Shown: positions 10,122-21,264, numbered from the stretch's first letter. The stretch is 64,000 nt of DNA from Hyphomicrobiales bacterium (GCA_017642935.1 JAEPOK010000001.1:1054001-1118000); one strand, 5' to 3'. A program made the numbers and translations. The notes: generated from the letters alone by a model not told the origin.

Positions 10122-10736
10122 TTAAAGACCTTGGCCCGACTTCACCTTGACCACCTCAATGGCGGCCTCAGGCGTGCGTGCGTTTTGAACATTGATATCC
10201 TGCCGCTTGACGCCTTCGCGGTGGCGCAGCGTGAGCACGATGGCCCCCACCATCGCGACCAACAGCACCAGGCCAGCGGCTTGGAAGAAATAGACATAAT
10301 CGGTGTAGAGCACGAGGCCGATCGCCTCGATGTTGGAAATCTCTTCCAGAGGCGGCATCGGCATGCCCGTGTCGAGCGCAACCTCAGCATCGAACACCGA
10401 GGCGCCGAGCACTAGGATCAACTCCAACACCAAGATCACCGCGACCAGCGCGCCGATGGGCAGATATTGCAGGAAGCCCTGGCGCAGCTCGGCAAAATCG
10501 ACGTCGAGCATCATCACGACGAAGAGGAAGAGTACGGCCACCGCGCCGACATAAACCACGACCAAAAGCAGCGCGAGGAACTCGGCGCCAACCAGCATGA
10601 AAAGCCCAGCGGAATTGAAGAAGGCCAGGATCAGAAACAGCACCGAATGCACCGGCTGGCGCGAGGCGATGACCAGAAAAGCTGATGCAACTGTGATGGC
10701 GGCAAACAGATAGAAAAAGAAGCTGGTCAGAACCAT
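10122..10736 (-). CDS. nuoJ: NADH-quinone oxidoreductase subunit J
   Basis: A 204-residue, five-helix membrane subunit of complex I. The conserved YVGAVAVLFLFVVMML segment, which contains the pi-bulge helix linked to quinone/proton coupling, is present. A soluble C-terminal tail after the last helix is typical of alphaproteobacteria. It is preceded by an unusually long 226-base gap after nuoI, so it may be served by its own promoter. Confidence 0.95.
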   Translation of the reverse strand: MVLTSFFFYLFAAITVASAFLVIASRQPVHSVLFLILAFFNSAGLFMLVGAEFLALLLVVVYVGAVAVLFLFVVMMLDVDFAELRQGFLQYLPIGALVAVILVLELILVLGASVFDAEVALDTGMPMPPLEEISNIEAIGLVLYTDYVYFFQAAGLVLLVAMVGAIVLTLRHREGVKRQDINVQNARTPEAAIEVVKVKSGQGL

Positions 10737-10962
10737 CTAAACGCCTGTTTTGCCGCTGCAATCAGCGGTCCTACCTTTTCATCACATCATCGCTGCTTGA
10801 GAGCGATGTCATTTCACTTGTCGACGCAGAACGCGCCTCTGTTCAACTCAGGTTTGCCAGCCCGTAAGCCCACTCAATCGGGGCTCAACTGGGTGGCGTG
10901 TTAGCCAAAGCCATGCTGGTCGTCTAGCCCAACTTTGTAGGGTTCGACGCGTGCTTGTGGCC
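10737..10962. other. Long nuoI-nuoJ spacer inside the nuo operon
   Basis: These 226 bases contain no gene on either strand; open frames here are shadows of nuoI. Other gaps in this operon are under 65 bases. An imperfect inverted segment (AGCCC...GGGCT) lies near 10867-10887. I see no clear promoter or terminator with a T-run. Confidence 0.5.
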
Positions 10963-11451
10963 CTAGCGGTAGTCGGCGTCCATCTCCAGCGATTTGGCGA
11001 TGTCACGCTCCCAGCGCTCGCCGTTCTCCAGCAGCTTTTCCTTGTTGTAGTAGAGCTCTTCACGCGTCTCGGTGGCGAACTCGAAGTTCGGACCCTCAAC
11101 GATCGCATCCACCGGGCAGGCTTCTTGGCAGAGGCCGCAATAGATGCATTTGACCATGTCGATGTCGTAGCGGGTTGTGCGCCGCGTACCATCGTTGCGG
11201 CGCGGTCCAGCTTCGATGGTGATCGCCTGCGCTGGGCAGATAGCTTCGCACAGCTTGCACGCGATGCAACGCTCTTCGCCATTGGGGTAGCGGCGCAGCG
11301 CATGTTCGCCGCGAAAACGCGGGCTGACATAGCCTTTTTCAAACGGGTAATTCAGCGTCGCCTTGGGTTTGAAGAAATACTTCATCGACAAGGCAAAGGC
11401 GCCCACAAACTCCTTGAGAAGGAGCGATTTGGCGGCTTGATCGAGCTGCAT
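10963..11451 (-). CDS. nuoI: NADH-quinone oxidoreductase subunit I
   Basis: A 162-residue 2x[4Fe-4S] ferredoxin-like subunit carrying clusters N6a and N6b, which pass electrons toward N2 in NuoB. The two motifs are [12 protein letters not shown] and [12 protein letters not shown]. The start at 11451 ([15 protein letters not shown]) follows the family; a frame extension upstream overlaps nuoH and has no family similarity. It lies 22 bases after nuoH. Confidence 0.95.
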   Translation of the reverse strand: MQLDQAAKSLLLKEFVGAFALSMKYFFKPKATLNYPFEKGYVSPRFRGEHALRRYPNGEERCIACKLCEAICPAQAITIEAGPRRNDGTRRTTRYDIDMVKCIYCGLCQEACPVDAIVEGPNFEFATETREELYYNKEKLLENGERWERDIAKSLEMDADYR

Positions 11452-11473
11452 GCTGGTCTCCTTGAACTTGGGG

Positions 11474-12520
11474 TTAGGGCGCAGTGCCGGTGAACTGAAG
11501 GAAAGCCGCCACGAGCACAACCATTGCCAGCGAAAGCGGCAGGAACACCTTCCAGCCAAGACGCATCAGTTGGTCGTAGCGATAGCGCGGCACGAAGGCC
11601 TTCACCATGGAAAACATGAAGAAAACACCGAAAGCCTTGAGTGAGAACCAGACAATGCCCGGCACCCAGGAAAGCGGTGGAATGTCGATGATCGGCAACC
11701 AGCCACCCAGGAACAGGATGGTTGTGAGCGCGCACATCATGGCGATGGCGACATATTCGCCCAGCATGAACATCATGTAGGGCGTGGAGCCATATTCCAC
11801 CATGAAACCGGCAACCAGTTCCGATTCGGCCTCTGGCAGATCGAAAGGCGGACGGTTCGTCTCAGCAAGCGCTGAGATGAAGAACACGATGAACATCGGG
11901 AAGAGCGGCAGCCAGTGCCAATCTAAGAACGATGGCGGCAGACCAATCGACGTGCCGATACCGGTGTTTTGTGCGAGCACGATTTCCGACAGGTTGAGCG
12001 AGCCGACCACCAGAAGCACGGTGATGATCACGAAACCAATAGAGACCTCATAGGACACCATCTGTGCGGCCGAGCGCAGAGCGCCGAGGAACGGATATTT
12101 CGAGTTCGACGCCCAGCCAGCCATGATGACGCCGTAGACGCCGAGCGAGGAGATCGCGAGGATGTAGAGAATGCCGACATTGATGTCGGCAATCACCCAA
12201 CCTTCTGCGACCGGAATAACGGCCCAAGCCAGCAGCGCCAGCGACACGGTGACGAGCGGCGCAAGCAGGAACACCGGTTTGTCGGCGCCCGATGGGATCA
12301 CCGGCTCTTTGAGCACGAATTTCAGAAGGTCGGCAAAGGATTGCAGCAGACCCCAGGGTCCTACCACGTTCGGCCCGCGGCGCAGTTGAACCGCCGCCCA
12401 GATCTTGCGGTCGGCATAAAGCACATAGGCGATGGTGATCAGGAGGATCACCAGCAGCAACAGGCTCTGCGCGAGCATGATGATGAACGGCCAGGCATAG
12501 GTGGACCAGAAGGCTTCCAT
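11474..12520 (-). CDS. nuoH: NADH-quinone oxidoreductase subunit H
   Basis: A 348-residue membrane subunit that forms much of the quinone chamber at the joint of the two arms. Conserved stretches include [22 protein letters not shown], the Glu-rich loop [23 protein letters not shown] and [15 protein letters not shown]. The ATG at 12520 ([12 protein letters not shown]) was chosen over an upstream in-frame Met that would overlap nuoG. Spacing from nuoG is 5 bases. Confidence 0.96.
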   Translation of the reverse strand: MEAFWSTYAWPFIIMLAQSLLLLVILLITIAYVLYADRKIWAAVQLRRGPNVVGPWGLLQSFADLLKFVLKEPVIPSGADKPVFLLAPLVTVSLALLAWAVIPVAEGWVIADINVGILYILAISSLGVYGVIMAGWASNSKYPFLGALRSAAQMVSYEVSIGFVIITVLLVVGSLNLSEIVLAQNTGIGTSIGLPPSFLDWHWLPLFPMFIVFFISALAETNRPPFDLPEAESELVAGFMVEYGSTPYMMFMLGEYVAIAMMCALTTILFLGGWLPIIDIPPLSWVPGIVWFSLKAFGVFFMFSMVKAFVPRYRYDQLMRLGWKVFLPLSLAMVVLVAAFLQFTGTAP

Positions 12521-12525
12521 CGGGC

Positions 12526-14598
12526 TTACTCCGCCGCCACGGCCATATCGGGCCGGTTCAATGTCGCCGAGCACTCGGCCATCACCTTGGAGGCGCGGGC
12601 AATCGGGTTGGTCAGGTAGAAATCGTCAAAGGCACGGGCAAACTTCGCCTTGCCCGCGCTCTTGGGGGCCTTTTTCGCAAGATCCGCGAGCACCGACGCA
12701 TCGGCCTCGGCGGTCTGCTCTAGTTCAGCCAGATGCGGATGCTCGGCGTAAAGCGCGGCGCGCAACTGCTCCAACGTGTTGTAGGGCAGCGTTTTGCCAA
12801 GTTTTTCCGACAGCGCGCGGATTATCGCCCAGTCTTCCTTGGCTTCGCCCGGTGGGAAGGCGCCGCGCTGCGTCTGCTGCGGGCGGCCCTCGGTGTTCAC
12901 ATAGGTCGCTGATTTCTCTGTGTAAGCTGCGCCGGGCAGAATAACGTCCGCGCCATGGGCGCCACGATCGCCATGGGTCCCGATATAGACGGTGAAAGCC
13001 CCGTCAGCGATTTCAAGTTCGTCGGCGCCGAGATTGAAAAGCAGATCTATCTCGCCGCCGGCAATTGCGCCAGCGTCCTTGCCACCCTCACCTGGAACAA
13101 AGCCGATATCCAATCCGCCAACACGGCCAGCTGCCGTATGAAGCACATTGAAGCCGTTCCAACCGTCCTTGATGACACCGATTTTCTTGGCGACCTTCGC
13201 CGCGAGCGCGAGAACATCTGCCCCATTGGGGCCGGACAGTGCACCCTGGCCAATTATCATCATCGGACGTTCGGCCTTGGCGGGCGCGTGATCGGCCAGT
13301 TTGGCCAGCGCTTCGACACTGTCGCCAATATGGGTGTAATCGTAGGTCAGATCGACGGCCTCACCGATGAGACCGATCATGGTTGGGGCGGCGCGCCAGC
13401 GCTTGCGAATACGCGCGTTGAGGATCGGCGCTTCGTGGCGTGGGTTGGTGCCGATCAGCAAAATCGCGTCAGCGTCTTCAATGCCGTCAATGGTGGAATT
13501 GAACAGGTAGCTTGCCCGGCCATGGGTAGGATCAAGCGCGGTACCATCGGTGCGGCAGTCCATGTTGGCCGAACCAAGCGCTTCGATCAGGCCTTTCAGC
13601 GCGAACATCTCTTCGATACCAGCCAAATCACCGGCGAGCGCGCCGATTTTTTCTGGCTTGGACTTCGAGGCCTTGTCGGCAATCACAGCAAAGGCTTCGC
13701 CCCAGCTGGCCGGGCGCAGCTTGCCGCCATCGCGGATGTAGGGCCGGTCAAGGCGCTGCGAGCGCAGTCCGTCCCAGATGAAGCGGGTTTTGTCGGAAAT
13801 CCACTCTTCGTTGATGGACTCGTTCAGCCGCGGCATGATCCGCATCACTTCGCGGCCCTTCACGTCCACACGGATGGCCGACCCAACAGCGTCCATCACG
13901 TCGACACTGTCCACCTTGGTCAGCTCCCAAGGACGCGCTTTGAAGGCATAGGGTTTAGAGGTCAGCGCGCCGACGGGGCAAAGATCGATCACATTGCCTT
14001 GGAGTTCTGAGGCCATCGCCGCTTCCAGGTAGGTGGTGATCTCCATGTCTTCGCCGCGACCGGTCGCGCCAAGATCGGATACACCGGCAACCTCGGTCGT
14101 GAAGCGAACACAACGCGTGCAGTGGATGCACCGCGTCATGATGGTTTTCACCAGCGGGCCGATGTTCTTGTCTTCGACGGCGCGCTTGTTCTCTTCAAAG
14201 CGGTTCTTGTCGACGCCATAGGCCATGGCCTGATCTTGCAAGTCGCACTCGCCACCTTGGTCGCAGATCGGGCAATCCAGCGGGTGGTTGATGAGCAGAA
14301 ACTCCATCACCCCTTCGCGGGCTTTTTTCACCTTCGGCGAACGGGTAGAGACTTCCGGCAGTTGACCCTCAGGTCCCGGGCGGCAATCGCGCACGCCCCA
14401 GGCACAGGACGCGATGGGTTTTGGAGCGCCCTTTAGTTCAACCAGGCACATACGGCAGTTACCGGCGACCGACAGACGCTCATGGTAGCAAAAGCGGGGA
14501 ACCTCAGCGCCAGCTTCCTCGCACGCCTGCAGCAGCGTGTAGTGCTCGGGCACTTCCACCTCAGTTCCGTCAACGATGATTTTGCGCGTATCGCTCAT
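12526..14598 (-). CDS. nuoG: NADH-quinone oxidoreductase subunit G
   Basis: A 690-residue peripheral-arm subunit. The N-terminal 2Fe-2S ferredoxin domain ([18 protein letters not shown]) is followed by the His-Cys3 N5 ligand motif ([17 protein letters not shown]), the N4 cluster motif ([10 protein letters not shown]) and a molybdopterin-oxidoreductase-like region without cofactor. It passes electrons from NuoF/E toward NuoI. The C-terminus is typical of alphaproteobacterial NuoG. It lies 31 bases after the DUF3291 gene. Confidence 0.96.
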   Translation of the reverse strand: MSDTRKIIVDGTEVEVPEHYTLLQACEEAGAEVPRFCYHERLSVAGNCRMCLVELKGAPKPIASCAWGVRDCRPGPEGQLPEVSTRSPKVKKAREGVMEFLLINHPLDCPICDQGGECDLQDQAMAYGVDKNRFEENKRAVEDKNIGPLVKTIMTRCIHCTRCVRFTTEVAGVSDLGATGRGEDMEITTYLEAAMASELQGNVIDLCPVGALTSKPYAFKARPWELTKVDSVDVMDAVGSAIRVDVKGREVMRIMPRLNESINEEWISDKTRFIWDGLRSQRLDRPYIRDGGKLRPASWGEAFAVIADKASKSKPEKIGALAGDLAGIEEMFALKGLIEALGSANMDCRTDGTALDPTHGRASYLFNSTIDGIEDADAILLIGTNPRHEAPILNARIRKRWRAAPTMIGLIGEAVDLTYDYTHIGDSVEALAKLADHAPAKAERPMMIIGQGALSGPNGADVLALAAKVAKKIGVIKDGWNGFNVLHTAAGRVGGLDIGFVPGEGGKDAGAIAGGEIDLLFNLGADELEIADGAFTVYIGTHGDRGAHGADVILPGAAYTEKSATYVNTEGRPQQTQRGAFPPGEAKEDWAIIRALSEKLGKTLPYNTLEQLRAALYAEHPHLAELEQTAEADASVLADLAKKAPKSAGKAKFARAFDDFYLTNPIARASKVMAECSATLNRPDMAVAAE

Positions 14599-14629
14599 CT
14601 GGTTTTCCGTTTTACTCCGGGCTCACTGG

Positions 14630-15094
14630 TCAGCCGCACTGCTGGCTTTGCCAGAGTTTGACATGAGGCAAGTGATCCCAGCCAAAAGCTGTGTCGGTGT
14701 TGCCGTATTCGTGCAGGTGGTCAAGCCGTGCCTTCGCCTCGTCCAAGGTCGGCAGATGGCCCGGATCAACCCACCACATCACGAAATGGGCCATGCGCAT
14801 GTGCGCAAACCAGTCGTCCTTGCGGCGATAGATCGCGCGGTGCACCGTGTTCCACACATAATTCTCAAGCGCATGCGCATCTTCCCAGACGCTCATGTTC
14901 ACAATGACATCCTGGCCCGACCAAGGATGGTCGAGGCGGATGGCGTTACCCGCCTCGTCTTTCAGCCGCCACACAAAGCCCGGCGAGCGGTCGGCAACCG
15001 CATTCACGGTGTCGATCGCGCGCATGAAAGGCTGCGCCGCGTCGCTTTGCGGATCAATCTTCCATTCGGCAATGTTTAGCTCAGCCAGTTGCAT
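14630..15094 (-). CDS. DUF3291 family protein inside the nuo operon
   Basis: A 154-residue soluble protein matching DUF3291 by its features: N-terminal LAELNIAEWK, then RSPGFVWRLKDE, VNMSVWEDAHALENYVW and MWWVDPGHLPTLDEAKARL. The family resembles dimeric alpha-beta-barrel/monooxygenase-like folds but has no established function. The ATG at 15094 is chosen because the upstream extension overlaps the preceding gene. It sits 4 bases after that gene and 31 bases before nuoG, so it should be co-expressed with complex I. Whether it assists assembly or is only a passenger is not shown by the sequence. Confidence 0.8.
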   Translation of the reverse strand: MQLAELNIAEWKIDPQSDAAQPFMRAIDTVNAVADRSPGFVWRLKDEAGNAIRLDHPWSGQDVIVNMSVWEDAHALENYVWNTVHRAIYRRKDDWFAHMRMAHFVMWWVDPGHLPTLDEAKARLDHLHEYGNTDTAFGWDHLPHVKLWQSQQCG

Positions 15095-15098
15095 CGCG

Positions 15099-15797
15099 TT
15101 ACGCTGCTTCCTTGGCAAGCGCTTTGGCCTGACCGATCCAGCCATCGCGGTCGATGCGGCCTTTGAAGCGAAGATAATCGTCGACCCAGGCGATTTCTTT
15201 TTTCGTCCAGACTGCGATCTGATCGAAATGGTAAATACCAAGGTCGTTGAGCACGCTTTCCAGCTTCGGGCCGACGCCGGAGATCTGCTTCAGATCATCG
15301 GCCTTGCCGCCTTTGGGCGCATCAAGACCCGATGGACGATCATCCACCTTAGGCGCAGCTTGCTTGGCCTCGGCCGGCTTGGTCGAAGCAGGTTTTGCTG
15401 AACCTTTGGCAGCTGGTTTTGGTGAGGACGTTTTGGGCGTCGCAACCTTCGGTGTCGCAGAATTCGCGGCCGCCTTGGCTGCCGTTTTAACAGTAACCTT
15501 GGCAACGGTCTTGGTTTTCGGCTTGGCCGAACGCGCAGCGCTATCGCCGGTGAGCGCGGAAAAGGCAGCAGCGCCAGCAAGCGGCGCACTCATCACCAGG
15601 CCAGCCCATGTTGCAGCCGCCGTATTGGCAACAACTGCACCAACCATGGCTGGCGCCATCACAGGCGTCGACATGGACGTCAGCCACATGGGCATGTCGC
15701 CATCGGTGACGCTTGGCACGGCGTCATTCATCGCCGTCCAGCCATTGACCATCGTTTCAGGACCTTTGGTCCACAAATTCATCCAAGCATCGAACAT
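15099..15797 (-). CDS. Helix-hairpin-helix protein paired with NuoE, between nuoF and nuoG
   Basis: A 232-residue protein in three parts. Residues 1-80 are Met/Ala-rich with a hydrophobic stretch around 48-80. Residues 85-155 are a low-complexity Lys/Ala/Pro/Thr linker. The C-terminal 70 residues contain a helix-hairpin-helix fold (ADDLKQISGVGPKLESVLN, then FDQIAVWTKKEIAWVDDYL). This last domain closely matches the C-terminus of NuoE, encoded two genes upstream. Such proteins occur in rhizobial nuo operons, but their role is not established. HhH domains often bind DNA; here a structural or protein-binding role with complex I seems more likely, which is inference. Confidence 0.8.
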   Translation of the reverse strand: MFDAWMNLWTKGPETMVNGWTAMNDAVPSVTDGDMPMWLTSMSTPVMAPAMVGAVVANTAAATWAGLVMSAPLAGAAAFSALTGDSAARSAKPKTKTVAKVTVKTAAKAAANSATPKVATPKTSSPKPAAKGSAKPASTKPAEAKQAAPKVDDRPSGLDAPKGGKADDLKQISGVGPKLESVLNDLGIYHFDQIAVWTKKEIAWVDDYLRFKGRIDRDGWIGQAKALAKEAA

Positions 15798-15854
15798 GAT
15801 GCATCCTTTCTCATTGCGGTTGCCTGACCCCCGCCCCTCACGGAAGGTGTCGGC

Positions 15855-17165
15855 TTACTCAGCAGCAACGAGCGTTTCCCCTGGTTTAGAATTGTACGTG
15901 TAGCTGTCGATCCGATCTTCGATCTCGTGTCGGAAGTGGCGGATCAGCCCTTGCACCGGCCATGCTGCCGCATCGCCGAGCGCACAAATGGTGTGACCTT
16001 CAACCTGATAGGTCACATCAAGAAGCATATCGATTTCGCGCTTGTGCGCCTCACCTTTTGCCATGCGCTCCAGCACGCGCCACATCCAGCCGGTGCCTTC
16101 GCGGCACGGCGTGCACTGGCCGCAGCTTTCATGCTTGTAGAAGTAGGAAATGCGGGCAATGGCGCGGATGATATCGGTGGATTTGTCCATCACGATCACC
16201 GCAGCCGTGCCGAGGCCCGATTTCAGTTCACGCAAGGCGTCAAAATCCATCGGCGTGTTGATAATCTCTTCGGCCGGTACGCAGGGCACAGACGACCCGC
16301 CGGGAATGACCGCCAGCAGATTGTCCCACCCGCCGCGAATGCCGCCGCAATGCTTGTCGATCAGTTCCTTGAAGGAGATCGACATGGCTTCTTCGAAGGT
16401 CGCCGGCTGGTTCACATGGCCCGATACGCAGAAGAGCTTGGTGCCAGTGTTGTTGGGACGGCCAAAGCCTGCAAACCAGGCGCCGCCGCGGCGCAGGATC
16501 GTTGGCGCGACAGCGATCGATTCCACATTGTTAACGGTCGTCGGGCAGCCATAAAGGCCGACATTGGCCGGGAACGGCGGTTTCAGGCGCGGCTGGCCCT
16601 TCTTGCCTTCCAGCGATTCCAAAAGCGCCGTCTCCTCACCACAGATATAGGCCCCTGCCCCGTGGTGAACGTAGATGTCGTAGTCCCAGCCATTTTTGTT
16701 GTTCTTGCCGATCAGCTTGGCCTCATAGGCCTGATCGATAGCGGCCTGCAGACGCTCGCGCTCGCGGATGTACTCGCCGCGAATGTAGATGTAGCAGGCG
16801 TGCGCATTCATCGCGAAACCGGCGATCAGGCAGCCTTCGATCAGCGTATGCGGATCATGGCGCATGATTTCGCGGTCTTTACAGGTGCCGGGCTCGGACT
16901 CATCAGCATTGATGACGAGGTAGGCCGGACGACCATCCGATTCCTTCGGCATGAACGACCATTTGAGGCCGGTCGGGAAACCAGCGCCGCCACGACCACG
17001 CAGACCGGAGGCTTTCATCTCATCGATGATCCAGTCGCGGCCCTTTTCAATGATGCTCTTGGTGCCATCCCAATGGCCACGCTTCATCGCGCCTTCCAGA
17101 CCCCAGTCGTGAAAGCCGTAGATGTTGGTGAAGATGCGATCTTTGTCTTCGAGCATGGCGGTCAT
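15855..17165 (-). CDS. nuoF: NADH-quinone oxidoreductase subunit F
   Basis: A 436-residue NADH-oxidising subunit that binds FMN and the [4Fe-4S] cluster N3. The glycine-rich NADH site ([19 protein letters not shown]), the FMN site ([18 protein letters not shown]) and the N3 ligands ([12 protein letters not shown] plus a later Cys in HTICALGD) are all visible. It overlaps the nuoE stop by 4 bases (ATGA), so translation is coupled. Confidence 0.97.
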   Translation of the reverse strand: MTAMLEDKDRIFTNIYGFHDWGLEGAMKRGHWDGTKSIIEKGRDWIIDEMKASGLRGRGGAGFPTGLKWSFMPKESDGRPAYLVINADESEPGTCKDREIMRHDPHTLIEGCLIAGFAMNAHACYIYIRGEYIRERERLQAAIDQAYEAKLIGKNNKNGWDYDIYVHHGAGAYICGEETALLESLEGKKGQPRLKPPFPANVGLYGCPTTVNNVESIAVAPTILRRGGAWFAGFGRPNNTGTKLFCVSGHVNQPATFEEAMSISFKELIDKHCGGIRGGWDNLLAVIPGGSSVPCVPAEEIINTPMDFDALRELKSGLGTAAVIVMDKSTDIIRAIARISYFYKHESCGQCTPCREGTGWMWRVLERMAKGEAHKREIDMLLDVTYQVEGHTICALGDAAAWPVQGLIRHFRHEIEDRIDSYTYNSKPGETLVAAE

Positions 17166-18301
17166 GCTTTGCTCTCCTCAGCAAGCGTTTTAGCCTGCGG
17201 AATCCACTCTTCGCGCTGGATGCGCCCCTTAAAGGACAGGTGGTCGTTCACCCAGTTCACTTCTTCGATTGTCCAGGCGGCGATCTGGTCGAAATGGAAG
17301 ACGCCGAGCCCGTTGAGTTTGTCTTCCAAGACTTTGCCGATACCCTTGATCTGTTTCAGATCATCGGCGCCGGCGGCACGCGCCTTTTTCAGCATTTTCG
17401 GCTTTTTGGCCGCGCCGTCGCTGGCATCTTCCGGTTGCGATCGCGCTGCGGCTTCGCTTGCCGAGCCTGTCGGTTTCGGCTTGGCGGCTTTTTCCGCCTT
17501 GGCTTGCGGCATCGCGGCCTTGGAGGCTGCCGCTTTTGAAGTTGCTTTGGCGGACTTTGCGGGCGCTTTCGGCTGCGCCTTTTTCGCCGCTGCTGGTTTG
17601 TCGCCACCGCCGTTCAGCGCGAAACCTGCAACCGAATCAATGGTTTCCGTCGCGCCATTGACCACCTGCGGCTGCGGAACGCCGCCTTCGGGCCCACCGT
17701 CGAAATCAACCAGCGTCGTCAATCCACCTTCCGGCACCGAGAAATGGCGTCCGTTTTGCGGCCCGGGCGTGATCGGTTTGCCCGCCGCAATATCGTCGAT
17801 CAGCTGCTCCAGCTTTTCTGGTGTCAGATCCTCATAGGTGTCCTTGAAGATCTGCAGCATCGGCGCGTTCACGCAGGCGCCCAAACACTCCATCTCCTCC
17901 CAAGAGAAGTTGCCGTCTTCCGACAACTCAAACTGGTTTTCAGCGATCTTGCGGCGGCACACATCCTTCAGATCATTGGCCCCGCGCAGCATGCAGGGTG
18001 TCGTGCCGCAGACTTGAATGTGGGCCTTTTTGCCCACCGGTTGCAGCTGAAACATGGTGTAGAAGGTCGCAACTTCGAGCACGCGGATATAGGGCATCTC
18101 CAGCATTTCAGCGACGGCACGGATCGCCGGTTCCGGCAGCCAGCCCTCATGCTGCTCCTGCGCACGCCATAGCAGCGGGATCACCGCCGAAGCCTGGCGG
18201 CCTTCCGGGTACTTGCCGATTTGCTCTTTGGCCCAATTCTCATTGTCGGGCGTGAAAGCAAAGCTTTCGGGTTGTTCTTCGTGGAGGCGGCGAACAGCCA
18301 T
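17162..18301 (-). CDS. nuoE: NADH-quinone oxidoreductase subunit E with C-terminal HhH extension
   Basis: A 379-residue protein, about twice the length of E. coli NuoE. Residues 1-200 are the thioredoxin-like [2Fe-2S] subunit; N1a ligands are in [11 protein letters not shown] and CLGACVNAP. Residues 205-310 are low-complexity Ala/Lys/Pro. The last 70 residues form a helix-hairpin-helix domain ([19 protein letters not shown]...[19 protein letters not shown]) nearly identical in pattern to that of the gene at 15099-15797. This fusion is seen in other Rhizobiales; its role is unknown. The gene overlaps nuoF by 4 bases. Confidence 0.95.
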   Translation of the reverse strand: MAVRRLHEEQPESFAFTPDNENWAKEQIGKYPEGRQASAVIPLLWRAQEQHEGWLPEPAIRAVAEMLEMPYIRVLEVATFYTMFQLQPVGKKAHIQVCGTTPCMLRGANDLKDVCRRKIAENQFELSEDGNFSWEEMECLGACVNAPMLQIFKDTYEDLTPEKLEQLIDDIAAGKPITPGPQNGRHFSVPEGGLTTLVDFDGGPEGGVPQPQVVNGATETIDSVAGFALNGGGDKPAAAKKAQPKAPAKSAKATSKAAASKAAMPQAKAEKAAKPKPTGSASEAAARSQPEDASDGAAKKPKMLKKARAAGADDLKQIKGIGKVLEDKLNGLGVFHFDQIAAWTIEEVNWVNDHLSFKGRIQREEWIPQAKTLAEESKA

Positions 18302-18363
18302 GAAGTCAGTCTTTCCTTGATGGGCACGCGCCGCGCGCCTGCCCCTATTCCTTGTGAAGCGGC

Positions 18364-19578
18364 CTAGCGGTCCACTTCCCCAAACACGATGTCGAGCGAG
18401 CCAAGAATGGCCGAAACGTCAGCCAGCTGGTGCCCACGGCAGATGAAGTCCATCGCCTGCAAATGCGCAAAGCCTGGCGCGCGGATTTTGCAGCGATAAG
18501 GTTTGTTTGAGCCATCAGAGACGAGATAGACGCCGAACTCGCCTTTTGGCGCTTCAACGGCGGCGTAAATTTCGCCCTCGGGCACGTGATAGCCTTCGGT
18601 GTAGAGCTTGAAGTGATGGATAAGCGCTTCCATCGACTTCTTCATCTCGGCGCGCTTGGGCGGCACCACCTTGTTGTCTGTGTTGGCGACCGGACCTTTG
18701 CCCTCTGGGGCATTCAGCTTGGCAATCGCCTGCTTCATGATTGAGGTTGATTGGCGCATCTCTTCCATACGGATCAGATAACGGTCGTAACAATCGCCGT
18801 TCTTACCGATGGGGACGTCGAACTCGAACTCGTCATAGTTCTCGTAAGGCTGGCTTTTGCGCAAATCCCAAGCGGCGCCCGAGCCGCGCACCATGACGCC
18901 GGAGAAGCCCCAGGCCCAGCATTCATCGAGCGTCACAACGCCGATATCGACATTGCGCTGCTTAAAAATGCGGTTGCCGGTCAGCAGTTGATCGATATCG
19001 TCGACAACCGGCAAGAACTCATCGCACCAGGTGTCGATATCGTCGATCAAATCCTGCGGTAGGTCCTGGTGCACACCGCCAGGGCGGAAATAGGCAGCGT
19101 GCAGGCGGGCCCCGCAGGCGCGCTCATAAAACACCATCAGCTTTTCGCGCTCTTCAAAGCCCCAAAGCGGCGGCGTCAGCGCGCCAACGTCGAGCGCCTG
19201 CGTGGTGATGTTGAGGAGATGCGAAAGGATGCGGCCGATCTCGGAGTAAAGCACACGGATCAGCTGACCGCGGCGCGGCACTTCAATGCCCATCAGACGC
19301 TCAACGGCCAGGGCAAATGCGTGCTCCTGGTTCATTGGCGCAACGTAATCGAGGCGGTCGAAATACGGGATCGCCTGCAGATAGGTCTTGTGCTCAATCA
19401 GTTTTTCGGTGCCGCGATGGAGCAGCCCGATATGCGGATCAACGCGCTCAACGATCTCACCGTCCAACTCCAACACAAGGCGCAGCACGCCGTGGGCCGC
19501 AGGATGCTGCGGGCCAAAGTTGATGTTGAACTGGCGGACCTGCGTTTCGCCGGTCGTGTTGGTTGGCATCACATTCAT
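18364..19578 (-). CDS. nuoD: NADH-quinone oxidoreductase subunit D
   Basis: A 404-residue 49-kDa-type subunit lining the quinone site. It is evolutionarily related to the large subunit of [NiFe] hydrogenases. Signatures include [29 protein letters not shown] and the C-terminal DIVFGEVDR. The ATG at 19578 lies 1 base after the nuoC stop; a second Met three residues later is also possible. An upstream extension overlaps nuoC and is not used. Confidence 0.96.
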   Translation of the reverse strand: MNVMPTNTTGETQVRQFNINFGPQHPAAHGVLRLVLELDGEIVERVDPHIGLLHRGTEKLIEHKTYLQAIPYFDRLDYVAPMNQEHAFALAVERLMGIEVPRRGQLIRVLYSEIGRILSHLLNITTQALDVGALTPPLWGFEEREKLMVFYERACGARLHAAYFRPGGVHQDLPQDLIDDIDTWCDEFLPVVDDIDQLLTGNRIFKQRNVDIGVVTLDECWAWGFSGVMVRGSGAAWDLRKSQPYENYDEFEFDVPIGKNGDCYDRYLIRMEEMRQSTSIMKQAIAKLNAPEGKGPVANTDNKVVPPKRAEMKKSMEALIHHFKLYTEGYHVPEGEIYAAVEAPKGEFGVYLVSDGSNKPYRCKIRAPGFAHLQAMDFICRGHQLADVSAILGSLDIVFGEVDR

Positions 19579-19579
19579 A

Positions 19580-20215
19580 TCAGCCAGCCTTCTCTTCGGT
19601 CGCCTTCTCATCGCCCGGGATCACGTAATCTGTGCCCTCCCAGGGTGAGAGAAAGTCGAAGTCGCGAAATTCCTGGTTGAGACGCACCGGCTCGTAAAGA
19701 ACGCGCTTCTGTTCGTCGTCGTAGCGCACCTCGACAAATCCCGTCAGCGGGAAGTCCTTGCGCAGCGGATGGCCGTCAAACCCATAATCAGTCAGCAGGC
19801 GACGCAAATCCGGGTGGCCGGAGAACAGAATGCCATAAAGATCATAAGCCTCGCGCTCGAACCATTCAGCTCCGGGAAAGAGCTCTGTGATCGAGGGCAC
19901 GGGCGTGCGCTCATCGGTCTCGACGATCACACGGGCACGGGCGTTCTGGGTCGGCGACAGGAAATGGTAGACGACGTCGAAACGGCGCTCGCGGGCCGGG
20001 TAATCCACGCCGCAAATGTCGATGATGTTGACGAAGGCAAGTTTTGGATCATCGCGCAGGGTGCGGATCGCCTGAAACAGATCGTTGATCCCGACGCGCA
20101 CCGTCAGATGGCCGTGGGCGATACCGACCTCATCGGCCTCCATGTCGAGGCTCGCGGCCAGCGTCTCGGCCAGTTCGCCGAGCGCATCATCCTGTTCGCT
20201 ATTCACATCAGCCAT
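19580..20215 (-). CDS. nuoC: NADH-quinone oxidoreductase subunit C
   Basis: A 211-residue 30-kDa-type subunit of the peripheral arm. The signature [38 protein letters not shown] appears here in the slightly variant form [14 protein letters not shown] followed by [12 protein letters not shown]. It is separate from nuoD, as in most alphaproteobacteria. The ATG at 20215 fits the family; the N-terminal 15 residues are variable. Confidence 0.95.
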   Translation of the reverse strand: MADVNSEQDDALGELAETLAASLDMEADEVGIAHGHLTVRVGINDLFQAIRTLRDDPKLAFVNIIDICGVDYPARERRFDVVYHFLSPTQNARARVIVETDERTPVPSITELFPGAEWFEREAYDLYGILFSGHPDLRRLLTDYGFDGHPLRKDFPLTGFVEVRYDDEQKRVLYEPVRLNQEFRDFDFLSPWEGTDYVIPGDEKATEEKAG

Positions 20216-20256
20216 TTGGGTCTCAGGTGCGGTTATCGGGTCGCGTTCGCGCTGGG

Positions 20257-20868
20257 TCAGCGCTCAATGGTGCCGGTGCGGCGAAGCTTTTTCTGCAAAA
20301 GCAACACGCCGTAGAGCAGTGCCTCTGCGGTCGGTGGGCAGCCCGGCACATAAATATCCACTGGCACCACGCGGTCGCAGCCGCGCACCACCGAATAGGA
20401 GTAGTGATAATAGCCGCCGCCATTGGCGCAGGAGCCCATGGAAATCACATAACGCGGTTCCGGCATCTGGTCGTAAACCTTGCGCAGCGCCGGTGCCATT
20501 TTGTTGGTCAACGTGCCGGCGACGATCATCACATCGGACTGACGCGGGCTAGCGCGCGGTGCAAAGCCGAAACGTTCCGCATCATAGCGCGGCATCGACA
20601 TCTGCATCATTTCAACGGCGCAGCAGGCAAGGCCGAACGTCATCCACATCAGCGAGCCTTGGCGCGCCCACTGAATAAGGTTGTCGGTGGAGGTAACCAG
20701 AAAGCCCTTGTCGGCCAGTTCGTCGTTCACGCCGGTGTAAAAGGGATCATCCCAGCCAACAGGCTTGCCGGACGCATCGGTGGCGCCGACCGGTTTGGGC
20801 GCAACAAGTGTGCCGCCACCTTCAGCGGCAGCGCGAAGAGGTTCACCTTTTTGGTCGATCAATCCCAT
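20257..20868 (-). CDS. nuoB: NADH-quinone oxidoreductase subunit B
   Basis: A 203-residue subunit holding cluster N2, the last Fe-S centre before quinone. The tandem cysteines in [12 protein letters not shown], then [10 protein letters not shown] and [11 protein letters not shown] are the N2 ligands. The start at 20868 ([10 protein letters not shown]) is preferred; it overlaps the end of nuoA by 10 bases. An upstream in-frame start exists at 20889 but adds a poorly conserved segment. NuoB is related to the small subunit of [NiFe] hydrogenases such as HupS in this window. Confidence 0.95.
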   Translation of the reverse strand: MGLIDQKGEPLRAAAEGGGTLVAPKPVGATDASGKPVGWDDPFYTGVNDELADKGFLVTSTDNLIQWARQGSLMWMTFGLACCAVEMMQMSMPRYDAERFGFAPRASPRQSDVMIVAGTLTNKMAPALRKVYDQMPEPRYVISMGSCANGGGYYHYSYSVVRGCDRVVPVDIYVPGCPPTAEALLYGVLLLQKKLRRTGTIER

Positions 20869-21224
20869 TCCAGCGCACCCTTCTTCCACTCATAGATGAA
20901 GCCGATGGTCAGCACGGCCAGGAACACCATCATGGACCAGAAACCGAACAAGCCAAGGTCGCCGAACGTCGCGGCCCAGGGGAAAAGGAAGGCAACTTCA
21001 AGGTCGAATATGATGAAGAGAATAGCGACCAGATAGAAGCGCACGTCGAACTTCATACGGGCATCGTCAAAGGCGTTGAAGCCGCACTCATACGCGGAGA
21101 GTTTTTCCGGATCAGGGTTTTTGTAGGCGACCACGAAAGGTGCCACTAAAAGGGCTAGGCCGATCACCAAACACAGCCCGAAAAACACAAGAATCGGCAG
21201 GTATTCCGCGAGCAACGCTTCCAC
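20859..21224 (-). CDS. nuoA: NADH-quinone oxidoreductase subunit A
   Basis: A 121-residue three-helix membrane subunit, first gene of the nuo operon. The family motif [43 protein letters not shown], whose Cys-Gly loop reaches the quinone site, is present in full. Translation begins at GTG (21224), supported by a strong AAAGGAGG ribosome site just upstream. Confidence 0.95.
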   Translation of the reverse strand: MEALLAEYLPILVFFGLCLVIGLALLVAPFVVAYKNPDPEKLSAYECGFNAFDDARMKFDVRFYLVAILFIIFDLEVAFLFPWAATFGDLGLFGFWSMMVFLAVLTIGFIYEWKKGALEWD

Positions 21225-21264
21225 AGCGCGCCTCCTTTGAGTCTTCGCTATTCCTCAAGCCCCG

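Noticed and set aside
15927-17837. 636-codon open frame on the plus strand opposite nuoF and nuoE
   Set aside because: Crosses two certain genes on the other strand and shows no recognisable protein pattern; antisense shadow of high-GC coding.
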